64,000 bases of DNA from assembly GCA_002794775.1 (NCBI GenBank), contig NBAY01000010.1, forward strand, positions 682,001-746,000. Reading direction: 5' to 3'. Positions 1 through 13,083 of the stretch are shown piece by piece; position 1 is the stretch's first letter; each line of letters begins with the position of its first letter. The DNA comes from Porodaedalea pini. Taxonomy: Eukaryota > Basidiomycota > Agaricomycetes > Hymenochaetales > Hymenochaetaceae. Under the pieces are notes generated by a model. It was not told where the DNA came from and searched no databases. It worked only from the letters and a program-made list of their open reading frames with translations. A program made the translations under genes and the position numbers.

Positions 1-1640
1 AGATCATATCGCAGGCTGACCTGGTGCGACAAGAGCACATTCTGTACGTGAAATGTCTTGAGTATACTGCTGAGCTGACATGACTTGTCACGGTTTTCAC
101 AGCTTCATCTCAAAATACTATCAGCTTGCTTCGACCAGTAAGTGCGGACCCAAACAAGTCCACGCCATTCACTAAGCCTTATTTTGGACTTAAAGTCATT
201 CTTTTGTACGACTGTCTTTTAACAATCGATCTGGAAATCGAAAGGGTCTGGAAACGCACGCTGACTGGCCCTGATCTGCTATTTGCTCTGGTAAGTGACT
301 TCGTCTCCTGCTTGTCCTCGAATATGGCTGATATCTAATTCGTCAGAACCGTTATTTCCCGTTGCTTTCCTACGTATGGATAGTTAGTGGTATGTGTTGG
401 GTTCTTTCTATGAGTGGAAAGGGAATCGGTCTACAGCATAATTTATAGCGTATCATCAAACCTCCTGGTCTTCATCTGTGAGTCGTGGACTTCTGTCAAT
501 GGTAAATTTCTGACCGTTTGTGTATCTTCAGACGTGAGCCTTTTTGAGTCATACGAAAACAAGCTTATTTTCAACGGTCTTCAGATGCAATGCATTCTTG
601 CACTTCCCCCTGGTCATGAACACTATCAGCGACTTGGTTACCAGTGGTGAGCCCTATGATCCGGCAGAACAAAAGGGCTTGCATTCTAACATGCACGGCA
701 ATCAGCCATTGTGACTTTGCGCCTGTACGCCATGTATTTCCGAAATCGACGGGTGCTATTCTTTCTTGGTGCTCTCGCGACAGTCCAGTTCGCTTTCGGA
801 GTGGTAAGCGTTAGCTTTAAGAAAGGAAGTGTCGTCATCTGGCTGATTTTCGCACTAGTGGACAGCTGCTAACGTCGCTCTTCTCGAGGTCCCAGTACAT
901 TCAGGATGCATAATTACAGTTAAGGAAGACTCGTGAGTCTTTTACCGGTCCTCACATTTTCTTCAGTCTCCAAGTTGTTCTCGGAATCTCGGATATTTAC
1001 TTTCAGCTACTACTGTGAGTAGTCCATACGTATTCCCATAATGGCGGTGTTAAGCTGGCCATTTCCCTTTTGATAGTGTTTAGCTTATTATGGGGTTGGA
1101 GCGTCCTGTTTGACTCCACTATATTTCTCATGACGATATGGCGGAGCCTGCAACATCGATACGCCTCCAAGGGGATGCGGACACCCTTGTTTGATCTGTT
1201 GTTGAGAGACGGTGCGTATTTTCTTCCAGCCATAATAACTGCTTAAACTATTGTCTGAGAATGCGCTCCGATTCAATGGCATTGCACAGAAATAATTTAC
1301 TTTGCGTGTGTACAAGTTCAACCACTTTCACGTACCTAAAACTCACCTATAACCACAGCGTGATGTTTGCCGCAAAACTGGTGAACTTCATCGTCTTTTG
1401 GGTAGGGTCATCTTCACGTTCCTTGCAGAAATGCGCTCACGCTGAATAATGTAGATTGTTTCGGTGTGCACTTGTTATAAGCTCTCGACGTCGAGCTACT
1501 TTACTCACCTCGCTTTCTACCGTAGAGGGATCTCATTACTGTCAATTGGACTTTCAACCACACGTGCGTACGGTCCTCTTTCCCCGATCCTTTAAATCCC
1601 AGACATCTTCTTATACGTATCATTGGCTACACCCGCAATA
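1..1640 (+). CDS. DUF6533 domain multi-pass membrane protein, 5'-partial
   Basis: Fragments in several frames, joined by GT-AG introns, spell the usual order of basidiomycete DUF6533 proteins. The first open piece (IISQADLVRQEHILYVK) runs off the left edge. At about 200-290 comes the family signature around LLYDCLLTIDLEIERVWKR, then after an intron NRYFPLLSYVW near 349. A later piece reads TLRLYAMYFRNRRVLFFLG near 715-790, then LLRDGAYFL near 1200, FAAKLVNFIVFWVG near 1365-1410 and a final exon near 1456-1640 with ALVISSR. These are hydrophobic helices typical of a seven-helix membrane protein. The biochemical role of DUF6533 proteins is unknown to me. Exact exon ends were not resolved, and the start codon lies outside the window. 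Confidence 0.7.
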
Positions 1641-2211
1641 GCGTCACCGTCATTATGATATCCCGCCTTTTCCTAAACGTCCGCGCAAAAGGGTGTCTTA
1701 TGGTCTACTCACCGCGATCGTCACTGTACAATAACGCTGTTGACTCGCCAATTCCGCTATCGGCATTGGTAGCTGCAAATCCAGAACGGGAATCGTTCGA
1801 TTAGGTAGGAGAGGAGTTCTATTCGAAGTGCATGTCGCAGACCTGAGGAGCAGCTTATGATGAAGTTCGTAGTACGAGACTTGTAAATACAATTCATGAT
1901 TTGGAGGCCGGATCTTCGTTTGAGAAGATGTAAGAGGCAGGAGCATGAGGAGCAAAGGCAATGCTAAAAGGGGAGGGGGATGCGCGAGGAATTGAAGTCT
2001 AGAATTGAGATTTGACTTCAAGAATTGCGTGAAAGGACAGAGCGGATCAAGGAACCGCGGTGGCATAATGCAAGCTTGGGAGTATGATTAATGCGGGAAA
2101 GAAAAAGACAATCTGATCAGACTGCAGATGCAAAACGGAGATTTGGTGGATCTTCAATGATCGATTGTCTGGTCCGAGGCGCCCGCCGAATTGGAATTAT
2201 AGAGATTTCCT
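1641..2211. other. Intergenic, no gene recognised
   Basis: Spacer between the 3' ends of two convergent genes. Short open frames on the minus strand here (for example 1698-2066) have no recognisable motif and no good splice context. Confidence 0.4.
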
Positions 2212-3295
2212 TCAGAAAACGAGTCGGAGGTCTTTGACATTGATTTCACCGGGAAAGGCAACAGGTATATACCCCAGAGAGAATGACGAAGCTCGACCTT
2301 TGAGTCGAACGACAGGAGGCGTTGAGTCTTGGGAAAGTCTAATGACGTCCACTCGAGGAGCGTCCATGAGTTCATCCGCGACTGGCGCAAAGCAGGGAGA
2401 CAGCACAACCTCGCTGAGTTGCGATGTTATCTGGGTCATGACGTTGTTGTCACTGTCGGTAGCCTGGCTACCAGACTTGTCAACTGTTCCATCGTGTGCC
2501 TCGATTTCTGATTCTTTGCGTCTATCTCTCGATCCAGGGTTTGCAGAGAATTGGAAATGGGCCTCCGATTCATCGTCTGCCGGATAGAAAGGATGCATGG
2601 GCCGCATAACAACCTGCACAGGTAAAGGCGTCGACTGAGATGCGATGCTTGCACTTCGAAAGCTTGGATGTTTTGTGTTATTGAGAGTACTGGTTGAAAA
2701 CCGATGGCGCCGGCAGACGCAGGAAATCGCACTTGAATAGATTTGAGATACATTTTCAGAGTCGTAGCCAGGAATCCCTTCACGTTTGCCTTTGCAGATT
2801 CTGCAGGTCACCATTGAGCGGGAGGAGAGGGTCCGACGAAGGAGGAGCTTGGAGGACTGGAGAGTCGGGTCTACGGTCACGAAGGATTCATTTCGGGAAC
2901 GGTCGACAATTCACGGGCAGCATCTATGCCACGCAGGTTACTGCAGAAAAAAAAAAAAACAGGTATTTAGACAGCACATACATAGTTTAAAAATCAGAGA
3001 AAACTACTTACAGTGTTTCGAAGTCAGCCACAAGTTGATTGAGGAGACTTGGCTCCCCAAAACCAAACCCGAGATCGTTGACAAGAGTTGTCACATTTTG
3101 GTGAACGCCTCCAACGAAATTCTTGATCTCTCGTGCGAACACGCGTCCTTGAGAAGGATACCGTGAGTTTCCTAGCAAGATCTTTCTCTTCTTCACTGGT
3201 CCAGCATCTGGACTGAAAGCGATAGCGCTTGATGAAGTTGACTTGGTCTTCCGCTTCGCGTTCGAATTCTCGTCAGAAAGCGTCTTTCGAGGCAT
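2212..3295 (-). CDS. Unrecognised, disordered, probably nuclear protein
   Basis: I do not recognise this family. The first exon starts at an ATG at 3295 and reads MPRKTLSDENSNAKRKTKS, a Lys/Arg-rich, NLS-like start, followed by a more ordered stretch (FAREIKNFVGGVHQNV) and ending at a good donor (GTAAGT, 3011-3006). A pyrimidine-rich acceptor lies at about 2945. Removing a second short intron (about 43 nt, GTGAAT..GTAG) brings the reading frame into a 220-codon open stretch that ends at 2212 and is Ser/Pro/Asp-rich. If that second intron is wrong, the protein would stop after about 115 residues at 2878. The 3' half is therefore tentative. The basic start and low-complexity body suggest a nuclear factor, but this is inference only. 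Confidence 0.4.
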
Positions 3296-3916
3296 CTCCA
3301 GTAGCGTTCTAAGCGTAGACAGAACAAAATCCAGTATGCAGGAGAGCAGGTGGCGCCGAGAAAAAAAGGTCTCTGCGTTCAGTGCCAATCTGGAGGTGGC
3401 AAAAGGCAGACAGTCAAGTTGAAGGTCTCCGTGTGTACGTCAGCCGCGCGTGATACGAGGTTTGTTGTTTCTTCTTGGAATACACCCATAGGAATTATTA
3501 CAACTGCGAGATCACTAGTACTGATGAGGGTGATAGTACAAGTACTCTCTATTGGTTCTGGGAAAAGAGGGCGGAATATAGAGTGGGACAGGAGTAAGTG
3601 TAAAGGTCGAATCATGTTAATACAGGCGCATCAATCGGTGAAAGTTAGCAACAAAATGTGGTCAAAACGAGACAGATGTAGTGTGCTTGGCACGAGAGTT
3701 GGAAGGGGAAGGGGGGACCAAAGAACAGATAGATCAGATAACGAAAACCCGGAGTAGGATGCGATTAATAAAGAGGACGAGTTAGGCGCAGTAATATATG
3801 AAACGTACAGAGAAATAAGCTACATGCGCATAATACAATGTTTAAAGGGTGGAAGGAACTGTCTTTGAAATTTGAGTCGAAGCAATACATGTAGAAAGCC
3901 CTTGCGTATCTCAATC
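3296..3916. other. Intergenic, nothing recognised
   Basis: Region between the start of the gene upstream on the minus strand and the 3' end of ASK1. It would hold the promoter of the first and the end of the second. No motif stood out. Confidence 0.4.
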
Positions 3917-5977
3917 TTACAATGATCCCGGACCTCCTTGACCAGCACCTGTCCATGGAGTGGGCGTATCTGGAATCATGCTTGGTCGCAAGTGAGAGTT
4001 TAGGGCAGTTGTGTCATCCACTAAACCCTGACCAAGCAGCTGCAACTGCCCACCGCTCCCGCCGATGCGCTGGGCGGGCTGGAGGCCAAAGACTGTCGGC
4101 TCTTCTTCTCCATTTCCACCGCCTCGCCTCCAGCATCGTCGTCGTCAAGCGAGTCGTCGAATCCATCATCATCATCCTGTACACCACTGAATGCATTAAT
4201 ATTGGCAAAGGGATGTATAGCAGGCCCCGCGTCGGCATCGTAGTCGGCATCAAGCGAGTCGCTCGACCGGTCTGAACCGTCAAATGAATCGTCTGAAGTA
4301 CGTCGCTGGCGAGCAGACGCCATAAGGAACGCCGCGCTCGGGGCACCGGTATGCCCACCGAAGGAGTCTTCATCAGACGAGCCGACGTCTCCGCTAATAT
4401 CACCGCCCCCATCCTCTGCTAGCGCATTGAGGCTGGCAAACACCTGGCCCGGCGTATCATCAAAGGAGTCGAAGCTGGCATCTGCTGCCCTAGAATCGTG
4501 TCCCTGTACCATATCTTCTGTATATTTGTTCGCATCCAACCCGAAGCGGCGCATCATACTATCAATTGAGGGCTGCGTGTCTGCTGCGCTTGCACTCGGA
4601 GCCGGGCTCAGACTCAGGGCCCCACTTTGGCTCTGATTTGTTGACGAGCCTTGCTCAGAGCACTCCATACCCATCGCACGCTTCGAGTACATGCTAAGGC
4701 TTGGAGTTGACAGAGTTGCAGTCAGACTCGGTTCTACCACGGTGTCAAAACGGTGTCTAAGCTGCAAGCGTTCGGCGTCACCGATGAGGTCGCGTCCAAT
4801 GCGTGCAGCAGCCTCTCGTACTGGTGTTCGCCCGATATGCGCAATACGCTTTGCAAATGCGGATGCCGGAGGAGACATGTTCGAAGGAGGGAATCCCTCG
4901 TCGTCGGAGCTCCAATCCACAGCCGATCCTGGCGCGCCGCGAGGAGTCGTCGGCTTTGTAAGATCCACAATTCCATCCCAGTCTGCTCGACGAACGTCGG
5001 GAGGAACGTATGGATTCTTCTTGGGAGTCTTCTTGATTTTGAGCGGTGACGTATGCCTGTCCTTTTCCGTTCCGCGCACGTTCTTCGACAAGACGTTCTG
5101 AAGAAGGGTTGGATGAGGCGCTTTGCCCTTTCCTTTTTCTTGCGCTGTAAATATAGGCGGACGAGTCGAAGGAGCTTCGGGACGGATGGACCGCTGAGTC
5201 GCACTGGAGCCTTGTCCGCTGTAATCAATAACGGAGTCTTCCTCCTCTCCCAAGCTTCTCAACCCTTTGTCCAAGCGCTTCAAGGGCGATTCAAGAGACG
5301 CAGCCCACATATCCTGCGTATGCTCTGTTTCGACATGCGTTCGTCCCGTGGGTTGTATCATGGGCGTCGACGAGACAGCAGCACTCTCCGGCGCGAACGA
5401 GCTTTCGGATGGAGTCACATTTGGATCGAATGTGCCGGAGCGCGTACGATCTTCGCGAGGATGTTCAGGATGTTCAGCGTCTCCCTCTTCTTCGGAGACT
5501 GTGGCCTGCTGTTCGAGATCGGCACTGAAATCCTCGGTGGCCGGAATGCGCACTTGGGCAGCTTGTTCGTAGAACGAGACCCAGAACTACGCGCCACAAA
5601 GGCAGATTACATCTGTTTAGTATGAAGTGATGATAAGAACGCGTGAAGACACGCACCCTAGCAGCCTCCCGCACAGGTTCGGTATTCACCGCAAATCGCT
5701 TAACAGCCGGCAAGATTCTCGTGGAAAGGATTTGATGAGCACGCGCAAAATTTGCATCAATGTTCTGAGCCAGATGCGTTAGGACAACTGGTAGCGGTTA
5801 CGACAACATGCATACCTGTAGCCTGATCGTAATGAGCTGCTCGATCTGCTCGATCTGGTCCTGAACTGGCGCGCTCGTGTCGAGGCCGGGGACTTCGATG
5901 TTAGCTGGGATAGGATTAGGTTCCCAGCGATCATGCAGAGGTTCTATAGGCGGCAGCTCATCCTGTTCTGAAGCCAT
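3917..5977 (-). CDS. ASK1: DASH/DAM1 complex subunit ASK1
   Basis: The DASH complex forms rings on kinetochore microtubules in fungal mitosis, and Ask1 is one of its larger phosphorylated subunits. The ATG at 5977 opens MASEQDELPPIEPLHDRWEP. Next come IEQIEQLITIRLQNIDANF and TRILPAVKRFAVNTEPVREAAR, then after an intron FWVSFYEQAAQVRIPATEDF. This is the conserved N-terminal Ask1 block. The rest is a long acidic, Ser/Thr-Pro-rich region as in other Ask1 proteins, with KKNPYVPPDVRRADWDG near the middle. The long frame would end at 4021 with no family match. A 62-nt intron (4184-4123, GTGTAC..GCGAG, with a TTGAC branch-like sequence) instead restores a frame reading EEPTVFGLQPAQR and LLGQGLVDDTTALNSHLRP, ending at TAA 3917-3919, which fits an Ask1 C-terminus. 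Introns near 5590-5650 and 5765-5815 are also clear. Confidence 0.88.
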
Positions 5978-6460
5978 AGTATTCGATGTTGCACGTCGAG
6001 CGACGCGGACCGCGGTTGTTCTGAAAGTGAGCCTGTAGTCCCCGTGACACGGTCAGACGCGTTATTTGGCCTTGCTTGGCAACTCCGGAATTTGCCGTTC
6101 AGCCTCAGGCAAGGAAATATTGAAATGCGGTTCGGCTATCGCATGTGCGCCTGCTTAGACAAGCAAGATATAAGACCTTATGGGTCTATTACACGAAGTC
6201 GTTGATACTCTCAATAAGATATGTGAAGCGCATCGTATTGGGACACATCGTACATAAACCGAAACTAACTTGACCTGTCATGAATAGCAAGGAAGCAAGA
6301 AACATTACAAACGGAGCAAAGGAAATTCGTGGTCGTAGAGTTACAAAAAAGAAAAAAAGGGACAAGAAGCTCTGAATATTCGACAATCTTTCGATCTCTA
6401 TGACTCGATATCATTTCAAGCCTAAAACCCGCCCTCTCAACGATGTCCGAAGTGCAAGGA
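5978..6460. other. Intergenic, ASK1 promoter region
   Basis: Spacer between two minus-strand genes. It must hold the ASK1 promoter. No distinct TATA box or repeat was seen. Confidence 0.4.
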
Positions 6461-7300
6461 TTATGCACGTACGGTGTACTGGCTATACTCGCTCGCGCGT
6501 GGGTTGTTCTCACGCATCCAGTGTCCGTGCGCGGGCTCGCGCCAGGAACTGTTCGCGGTCGCGTACAGCAGCGTCGTCACCATGAGCGCGCAGAGCGTGA
6601 TCCAGCCCATCCACGCAAACGCGAGCATCGCAGTCAGCAGGCGACACGCCTCGAACTGCGAGCAGAACGCGGGGAGGTTTGGCCAGATGTGCTGTAGAAA
6701 ACGCGTTGTAGTTGTGCAAAAAAAAGTAAGTGTGTGAGGAGAGGGCGATGCTTACTGTCGCGATGGACGCTCCAACGAGCCAGAGAACCCACAGGACGAA
6801 CAGCCCAAGGAGCTCGTGCCAGACCTTCGAGAGGTACCTATACTCGCGTCTTCCGTGAATCATGTGCGCTCTATAAGTCATAACAGATCAAATCGTCACT
6901 CTCGTGCAGACGTCATACTTGTTCCCAGATTAGACCTACACGAGGGGCGCCCATAATAAGGCGAGGATGGCGCAAGCCATAAGTTCAGCGACGATGGGGT
7001 CTGCAACCGACCAGCAGGATTGGCGTCCCATATTCACGAGTGTTTAGAGGAGACATACCATAGAAATTACGCCCTTTGTTCAGAGGATCCCCGGTCGGCA
7101 GATGCGTCGTGTAGTGAATCCGAGCGGCGGTCAGGCCGAGTAACACCGCAGAGAACAGCCACTAAATCGTTTTCAAAATCGTCAGTGAAAGTTCCCAAAC
7201 TTTCAGCACGTCCCAGATCGAGTAGAAAGGGGACATCGAAGACCAAATTACTCACCAGGACAATATACAGAAACCCACGGATTATCGGGAAGAGGAACAT
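6461..7300 (-). CDS. MARVEL-like four-helix membrane protein
   Basis: Five exons assemble cleanly. The ATG at 7300 gives MFLFPIIRGFLYIVL, then a GTGAGT donor. Exon 2 starts WLFSAVLLGLTAARIHYTT and exon 3 reads DPIVAELMACAILALLWAPL. Exon 4 carries IHGRREYRYLSKVWHELLG and VLWVLWLVGASIAT. Exon 5 reads HIWPNLPAFCSQFEACRLL, AFAWMGWITLCALMVTTLLY and a short hydrophilic tail ending EYSQYTVRA before TAA. Four hydrophobic segments, a conserved Cys-containing loop and about 200 residues match the fungal MARVEL-type membrane proteins. These are thought to act at membrane contact or vesicle sites, but no specific function is known for this one. The open frame running upstream of 7300 uses GTG and is not the start. 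Confidence 0.75.
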
Positions 7301-8319
7301 CACTTGTCCGAGTCTGGTCGTTACTGGATGCGAGAATCAAAGGAGGAGAGGTCGATAGAGATGCGGGCGGCTGCTTTTATATAAGAATCAGGCCATCGAC
7401 TACGTAGGTGCAACGCAGATGGGGTCTGGATGCCATGAGGCAAACGTGGTGAGAATATTAATACCACTGGCACTAATATTGCCCCAGCGGAGTCTAGGAC
7501 CATGTAATTTCTGTAAGCGGACAGCACCCTAATTTAGAGTTGCTTCCTTCGTTTTTAATAGCTAGTCGGATGAGGTTGGAAATGAGTCTTGTCTTCAATG
7601 GTAGATGAGTGCAGACTTGCGAAGAGTCGGCCAAAGAAGCAAGCAAGAAACTGAAGTCTTCGAAATAGTAAGTAACAAAAAACCGAGTTTTGCGTCACGC
7701 ATAACGCCCGAGGCCATAAAATCTCCGAGTCCTCGTAGATGAAGCCTCGTGCAGGACACGCCTGATACGGGGCATTTCAGACTATTATTATCCCCCCAAA
7801 TCTGCCTTCCATTACTTTTCGGACGTTCGAGCAGTCCGAACCGTCCGACCGCCTCGATTGGCTGCCGTGTCCACTGTCCAGTTGTATGCGTACACACTAC
7901 TCGAGTCTAGCAAAATTGAATTCTTTTGGCGTCGAAGGATACGGTATACAAGTACTTTTTCGTTACAATCGGAGACCAGGATCCAGAAAGTAGAATAAGA
8001 ACGCATCTGGGATCGCAGGTGAAAGGGGAAACGACAGTAGTGGGCGTAGTGATAGTGTTTTGTGAACATCAGCTAAACAGAAAGGCACAAACAAACAAAT
8101 GCTGTACCCTGAATATATGAGTAAGATGGGATAAGATGTCGAAAAGAAAAGGCACACGGATGCACAGCCCACAAGGTGGAGAACTAGAATATGGACAAAG
8201 AAACGTCAAGAACAGACACGAAAAATAAAAGGAACGGAAATATAGACAAGAATAAACAAGTATAGTTATTTGCACGAGTAAAGAACTTTGCGGCCGCAGA
8301 GCAAGGCTAGGGATACAGA
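7301..8319. other. Intergenic, about 1 kb
   Basis: Lies between the start of the MARVEL-like gene and the stop of the RA-PH gene, both on the minus strand. Only short unrelated open frames. Nothing recognised. Confidence 0.4.
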
Positions 8320-11300
8320 TTACGCGACGGCGCGCTTCGCGAGCAACGAACCAGGCTCGAATGGTCCGGTTGCCTGTGCAGCGCCGGGCGCTTTGGGCGG
8401 CGCGAGACTGACGTACGTTTGTGCAGGCTTCTTGCGCGTCCCCGAACGCGCGAGGCCCGCGCCCGAACTAGCGCCTAACCCGGTACCCTCGCCTGCATTC
8501 TTGTTGCGGAAGAGCACGTTCTTCTCCTGATAGAGAATATACGACCTTGCGAGCCAGATAGCCTCGACCCACGCCATCCCGGTGTCCTCTGGAACTGAGA
8601 AAACGTGCAGATAGTCCGCCTTGTTCTCGAAGAGCGTGATAGGATCGGTCGACTTGACGGCAAATGAAAAGTTTTTCGTCGACTTGTGAATGCGCGTAAC
8701 GACGTATGCGTCAAACGCAGAGAGCGAGCACAGAAATTCATCATCTTTGCCCTGTAAATTGCATAATCAGCAAATGATCAAGGTCGACCAAAGAAATGCG
8801 TACCTCGCGCTTTGACAACCAAAGTCCATGTTCGCGCAACTCTAGCCAGCGTTTATTCCATCTGCCCCTCTTGCTCTCATAGTCGACATAGCCACTACGC
8901 GTCGGGATGCTCGAGGGAATATTCTAACGACATGTTAGTACCTTATTGATGAACATTTCAACAGACCAGACTTACGGCCAGAGAAAGCGCAAAACGAGAT
9001 TGCTTGACCATAAAGCAGTTCATCGTCTTCTCTCTATTCCAGGACCCAGATATGTCCATGACAAGCTCGAACCCCCTAATAGGTCGTTCTATACATAGCA
9101 CCACATTAAATAAGTATATTAGGTATAAAAAAGTAACGCGACGCATTCACTCACCCATTCCAAAGTCGTGGCACTCTTCATACAGCATCCAGCTACTCGA
9201 CCGGCGTTCCTCATCGCGCAGATCGCCCTGCTGTCGCAGCATATCAAGCACGTCCTTCGCGCTCGTCTCCAGCCCGGCTTCAACAACATTGAAGCGCTGC
9301 ATGTCATTAATATATATGCGCATCTGCATGACAGCGTGTCGAGCCAGAGGAGCAGGCGGGGATGGTCCGCGTGAACTAGAGGGCACCGGAGGCACAGGAT
9401 GAGCGTGTGCATAGGGATGGTGCGAGAGGAGCATCTGCGCCTCCTCCGCACTTGTCCGACCGTTCTTGTCTATCGACGCCTGGGCGCTCTTGACCGACTT
9501 CTTCCGCAGTAACTCCTCTGATGCGGGGTTCGCTTCTTGTGGTTGACGCCCCTTCGACGACGTCGGACGGCGAGCTAGCGATGTAGGAACAGGCGGAGCC
9601 GGTGCAGGTGCTGTCGCGGCAGCTGCAGGCGATAGGCCATGGAATGAACGCATGGGGCGCAAGGTACGGGCTGGCACGGGAGCATCTGCAGGGTTCTGCT
9701 GCATATGAAAAGGTTGCGAGCCAATCTGAGGGGAATGTGGGCTGCGTCGTGAAGTCGCAGACGCTCCCGACGCGCGTTCAATGGGAGCCGTGTCACGAGC
9801 GTAGGAAATAGTCTGCGCGTGCGTGGGAGATGCGGCTGACGTCCGCTGCGGAGGCACCGGCACATCGGGATCGCGCGCCTGTACCTTCAACAACCGCTTC
9901 GTCAGATCATCCGCCGGAACACCCGCCCCGCCCGCCTCACTGAGTGTCTTCGCGCGCTGACGCCGCGCGACAGGCTGTGCATGCTGAGGCTGCAGCATGC
10001 GCTGCGCCATCATCGCTGCCTCCTGGCTACTCGACAGCGGAGCCGCACCACCACCAAGCGGCGCGCTCATCGGTTGGCGGGCAGCGTGCGAACGGCCGCG
10101 CTCGAGCTGGTTCGGCGCGGGCAGGTACTGCGGGGGTGGAGAAACTGTACCCTCAGGTGCGCGTGACGTACGCGGCGTAGGCGCCACGGAGCGTTCACGT
10201 CGTCGCTGGTCGCGCTCGCTCCTTACCTGCTGTCGGATCGACTTCTGCGCTTTCAGCGCACCAGGGATGCGCCGCGCAAGCGGGACGTCATCGTCCTCAG
10301 CAGCTGGCGGATGTCTTCGGCTTCTGTCATCTGCGGCGGCGGAGGCTGGTGGCCTAAATACTCCTTTGCGGCCGTTTCGCAACTGGTTAAATACACGGGA
10401 GGTGGGCTCCTCTTGCGTTTGTACAGGCACAGGAGGCACACGAGTGGAAGCGACTTGTACCGTAGTCGACTGCTGAGCGATACCCGGGCTTTGTTCTCCA
10501 TAGTCATCCGTACCTGACTCGCTCCCCGACTCCGACTCCGATTCACTCGTCGATGTCGATGGATTCGAAACCGAGGGCTTTCTACTCCGCCTCTCTTCTT
10601 CGTCATCCCTGCCGCTGCCTCGCCCACGCCTCCCTCCATCCGGTGCACCCTTCTGTTCACCACTATAGTCGCTCCCGGAGCTTCCATTCCTGCGCCCATA
10701 CCCATTCCCGTACCCGCCAGCGTCTCCCGAGTCCTTTCCCGCTCCACCTCGACTACCAGAATACCCATACTCATTCGTATGTGCACGCGCAAGCGCCGAG
10801 ACCGTACCACCCCCAATTCGCGCATTAGCCTCCGACGCAGAGCGCATTCTACTACTCCCTAGTAGCGGCTGCTGCCTCGAGGGACGCAGCGTCCCTGCAG
10901 ACGAGCCAGGCTCGAACTCACCCGCTCCACTCGCCTCGGAGTCGTATGGCCTCCATCCGGACGACATCGCATCGTCTTCGCCGGCCGCCACATCCTCGTG
11001 TTTAATATCAAGCACAAGCTCCTCATCGTCGTACCGCGCCTTGCTCGCAAGTTCATACTTGTCCGCCTCTCCATCTACCTCGGCTTGGGCGGCGACGGCA
11101 TACGGGTTCCCCGCATACGTGCGCAGGCCGAGGCTGAGTTCTTCTACGCTCGGTGCTTTGGGTACGTGCGGTTGGACATGCGGGTCGTACTTCGTTCGCG
11201 ACGATGAATGCGAGAGCATCGATAAACCACTGCTCTGGCTTCCCTGCCGACGCATTTTCGCGAGGCCTCGTAGGTCTAACGACGACTGGGAGCGCAATGA

Positions 11301-12901
11301 CGACACGCTAGAGGACGGCGCACGCCCTCGGCCAAAGTCCGTCGACCCAGAGCTCGAGCCATACGCGCGTCTTCCCACGTACGAACCAGAGCCGGAGCCC
11401 GAGTTCGAGTTCGAGTTCGAGTAAGGGAGCGAATTCGACAGCGAGGCCGCCGGCGAATGTGTGCGCGAGTATGTGTGCGAGTTCTGGGAGGCGCGTCCCG
11501 AGCTACCTGACTTCATAGAGAACACCGACGCGATGCTGGCGAAGGACGCCTTCCTGCTAACCCCGCGCGCATATTCATTCAAACCATACCGTTCTTGCGA
11601 GTGCGGAGGCGTCAGACTAAACACCGGGTCGTCCTCCGGGAGCGTGGAGAGCGGGGGCAGCATCGAGCTGTCGTCTTCCTCTTCCGCGTGTTCGTATTCG
11701 TGTTCGTAATCGATGAGGTAGTAATCTGCGTAGTCCTCTTCGTGCTGCGGGGCCAGGTAAAGATCCTCCGAAGACGAGGCGTACTCGACCTGAGGTTCGT
11801 CTGTACGGATGGGGATGGGAGAAGTCGGCTGTTCTAGACCGTTAGGCTCACAAGTAAGAATGGGGGAAGAGGACGAGGACAAGGACGTCGACGAGGGTGA
11901 TGACAAGTCTAACGATGTGGCGTAGGTGGGAGCGGAAGCCCCGGCCTGCACTTCGGTTTCGGGTCCAAACGCAGCGTCGCTAGCACTACCTAAATCAATA
12001 TCAATATCAGCTCCCGTCTCCTCCGTGCCCGCCTCGATTTCCGGATCGCCTCGCTCTGGAGAGATCGACGATGGCAACGATGGCGGCAACGGCACAGATA
12101 ATGGCGACAACGACGCGCTTTCCTCCAAATACGGGTGATCCTTCTCGCTCGGAAGTACCTCTACGTGGGCGTGGGCGTGCGTCGACGCGTCGGGCAGCGT
12201 AGGATCGATCGTCAAGGATTCGGGACGCTGATCCCCACGGAAGCCAGGCGACGACGACAGCAAGATGCCGAAATCCTCAACAGAGCTCTGCGGCGACAGC
12301 GAAGCGTTCGACGACGCAGGAGACGAGTACGCGGACGCAGGACGTGGGGAAGCGAAGGGATAGGGAGTGAGTGCGCGGAGAACATGTCTGGGGATCGCAC
12401 TAGCGCGGATAGGAATCGGGATGGCGCTCGCAGGGGCGTAATTCGCTATCGATGAGCTCGGCTCAGGCGTCGCCAAGCGGTCCAAGCTCCCCCATAGTCG
12501 GAGTCGTCTCTAAGCCGCCTAAGGTCTAGCGCACTATCTGCTCCGTTTAGCAAGTCCGCCTCCGGACCTGCAGTTGGCTCCGGGCGCTTGTCCTCGCGTT
12601 CCTTGCGCGTCTCCGAAAGCGGCGCATCCTCCGAGAGCGATGCGAGCATTGCTATTGCGACTGCATTTTCCCCATCCGCGTTTTTACCAGGCTCTGATAG
12701 AGTAGAAGAGCTCATATACGCGGTGTCTGCGTCGATCGACACCTCTCCTTCCCCATCTGCATCCACAGCGACATCCTCCGCTTTCTCATTGCCATCCTCG
12801 CCATCATTGACCCTCCCCAAGCCGCTCTCACTAAAGCTTTCCTCCGGCTCTTCGGGACTCAGATATGCTATCCCAGACGCTTCCACGTCTCCCTTGCTCA
12901 T
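8320..12901 (-). CDS. Ras-association and PH domain protein, giant disordered N-terminus
   Basis: The 3' exons give a confident domain pair. The end of the long 1,100-codon exon reads MQMRIYINDMQRFNVVEAGL, the start of a Ras-association fold. After an intron (about 9073-9157) an exon has GFELVMDISGSWNREKTMN. Next is a PH domain: IPTRSGYVDYESKRGRWNKRW and LELREHGLWL, then DDEFLCSLSAFDAYVVTRIH and FAVKSTDPITLFENKADYLH, and the closing helix MAWVEAIWLARSYILYQE, with stop TAA at 8320. The RA-PH order is that of the MRL (RIAM/lamellipodin) and Grb7 families, which join Ras-type GTPases to membranes and the cytoskeleton. Upstream is about 1,000 residues of Ser/Pro/Glu-rich disorder. The joint near 12,450-12,510 between two open frames, and the true start (ATG 12901 or further upstream), are not resolved. 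Confidence 0.75.
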
Positions 12902-13083
12902 TCTAGCGTTCGCGGGGGTACACGGGCTTCATCATCGAGCTCGTTCAGAACGGAGGGCGACGATGGCGACGGAGATGGCGAAGAATCAGCAGACGGTACG
13001 GATACCGTTTCTAGCGCCTGAGTTGATTCAGGTGCGATCCCAGAATGAGAGGAATGCTCCGCCGGATCTAAAACCGATTCAGC

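Noticed and set aside
4021..4122. C-terminus of ASK1 as given by the uninterrupted frame (ending ..CSCLVRV)
   Set aside because: Does not resemble the family; a 62-nt intron at 4123-4184 gives a continuous, plausible C-terminus ending at 3917.
9971..11470. Plus-strand open frames over the giant RA-PH exon
   Set aside because: Shadows of low-complexity coding sequence; repeated E-F-E-F and similar patterns come from Ser/Asn/Gly codon repeats on the other strand.
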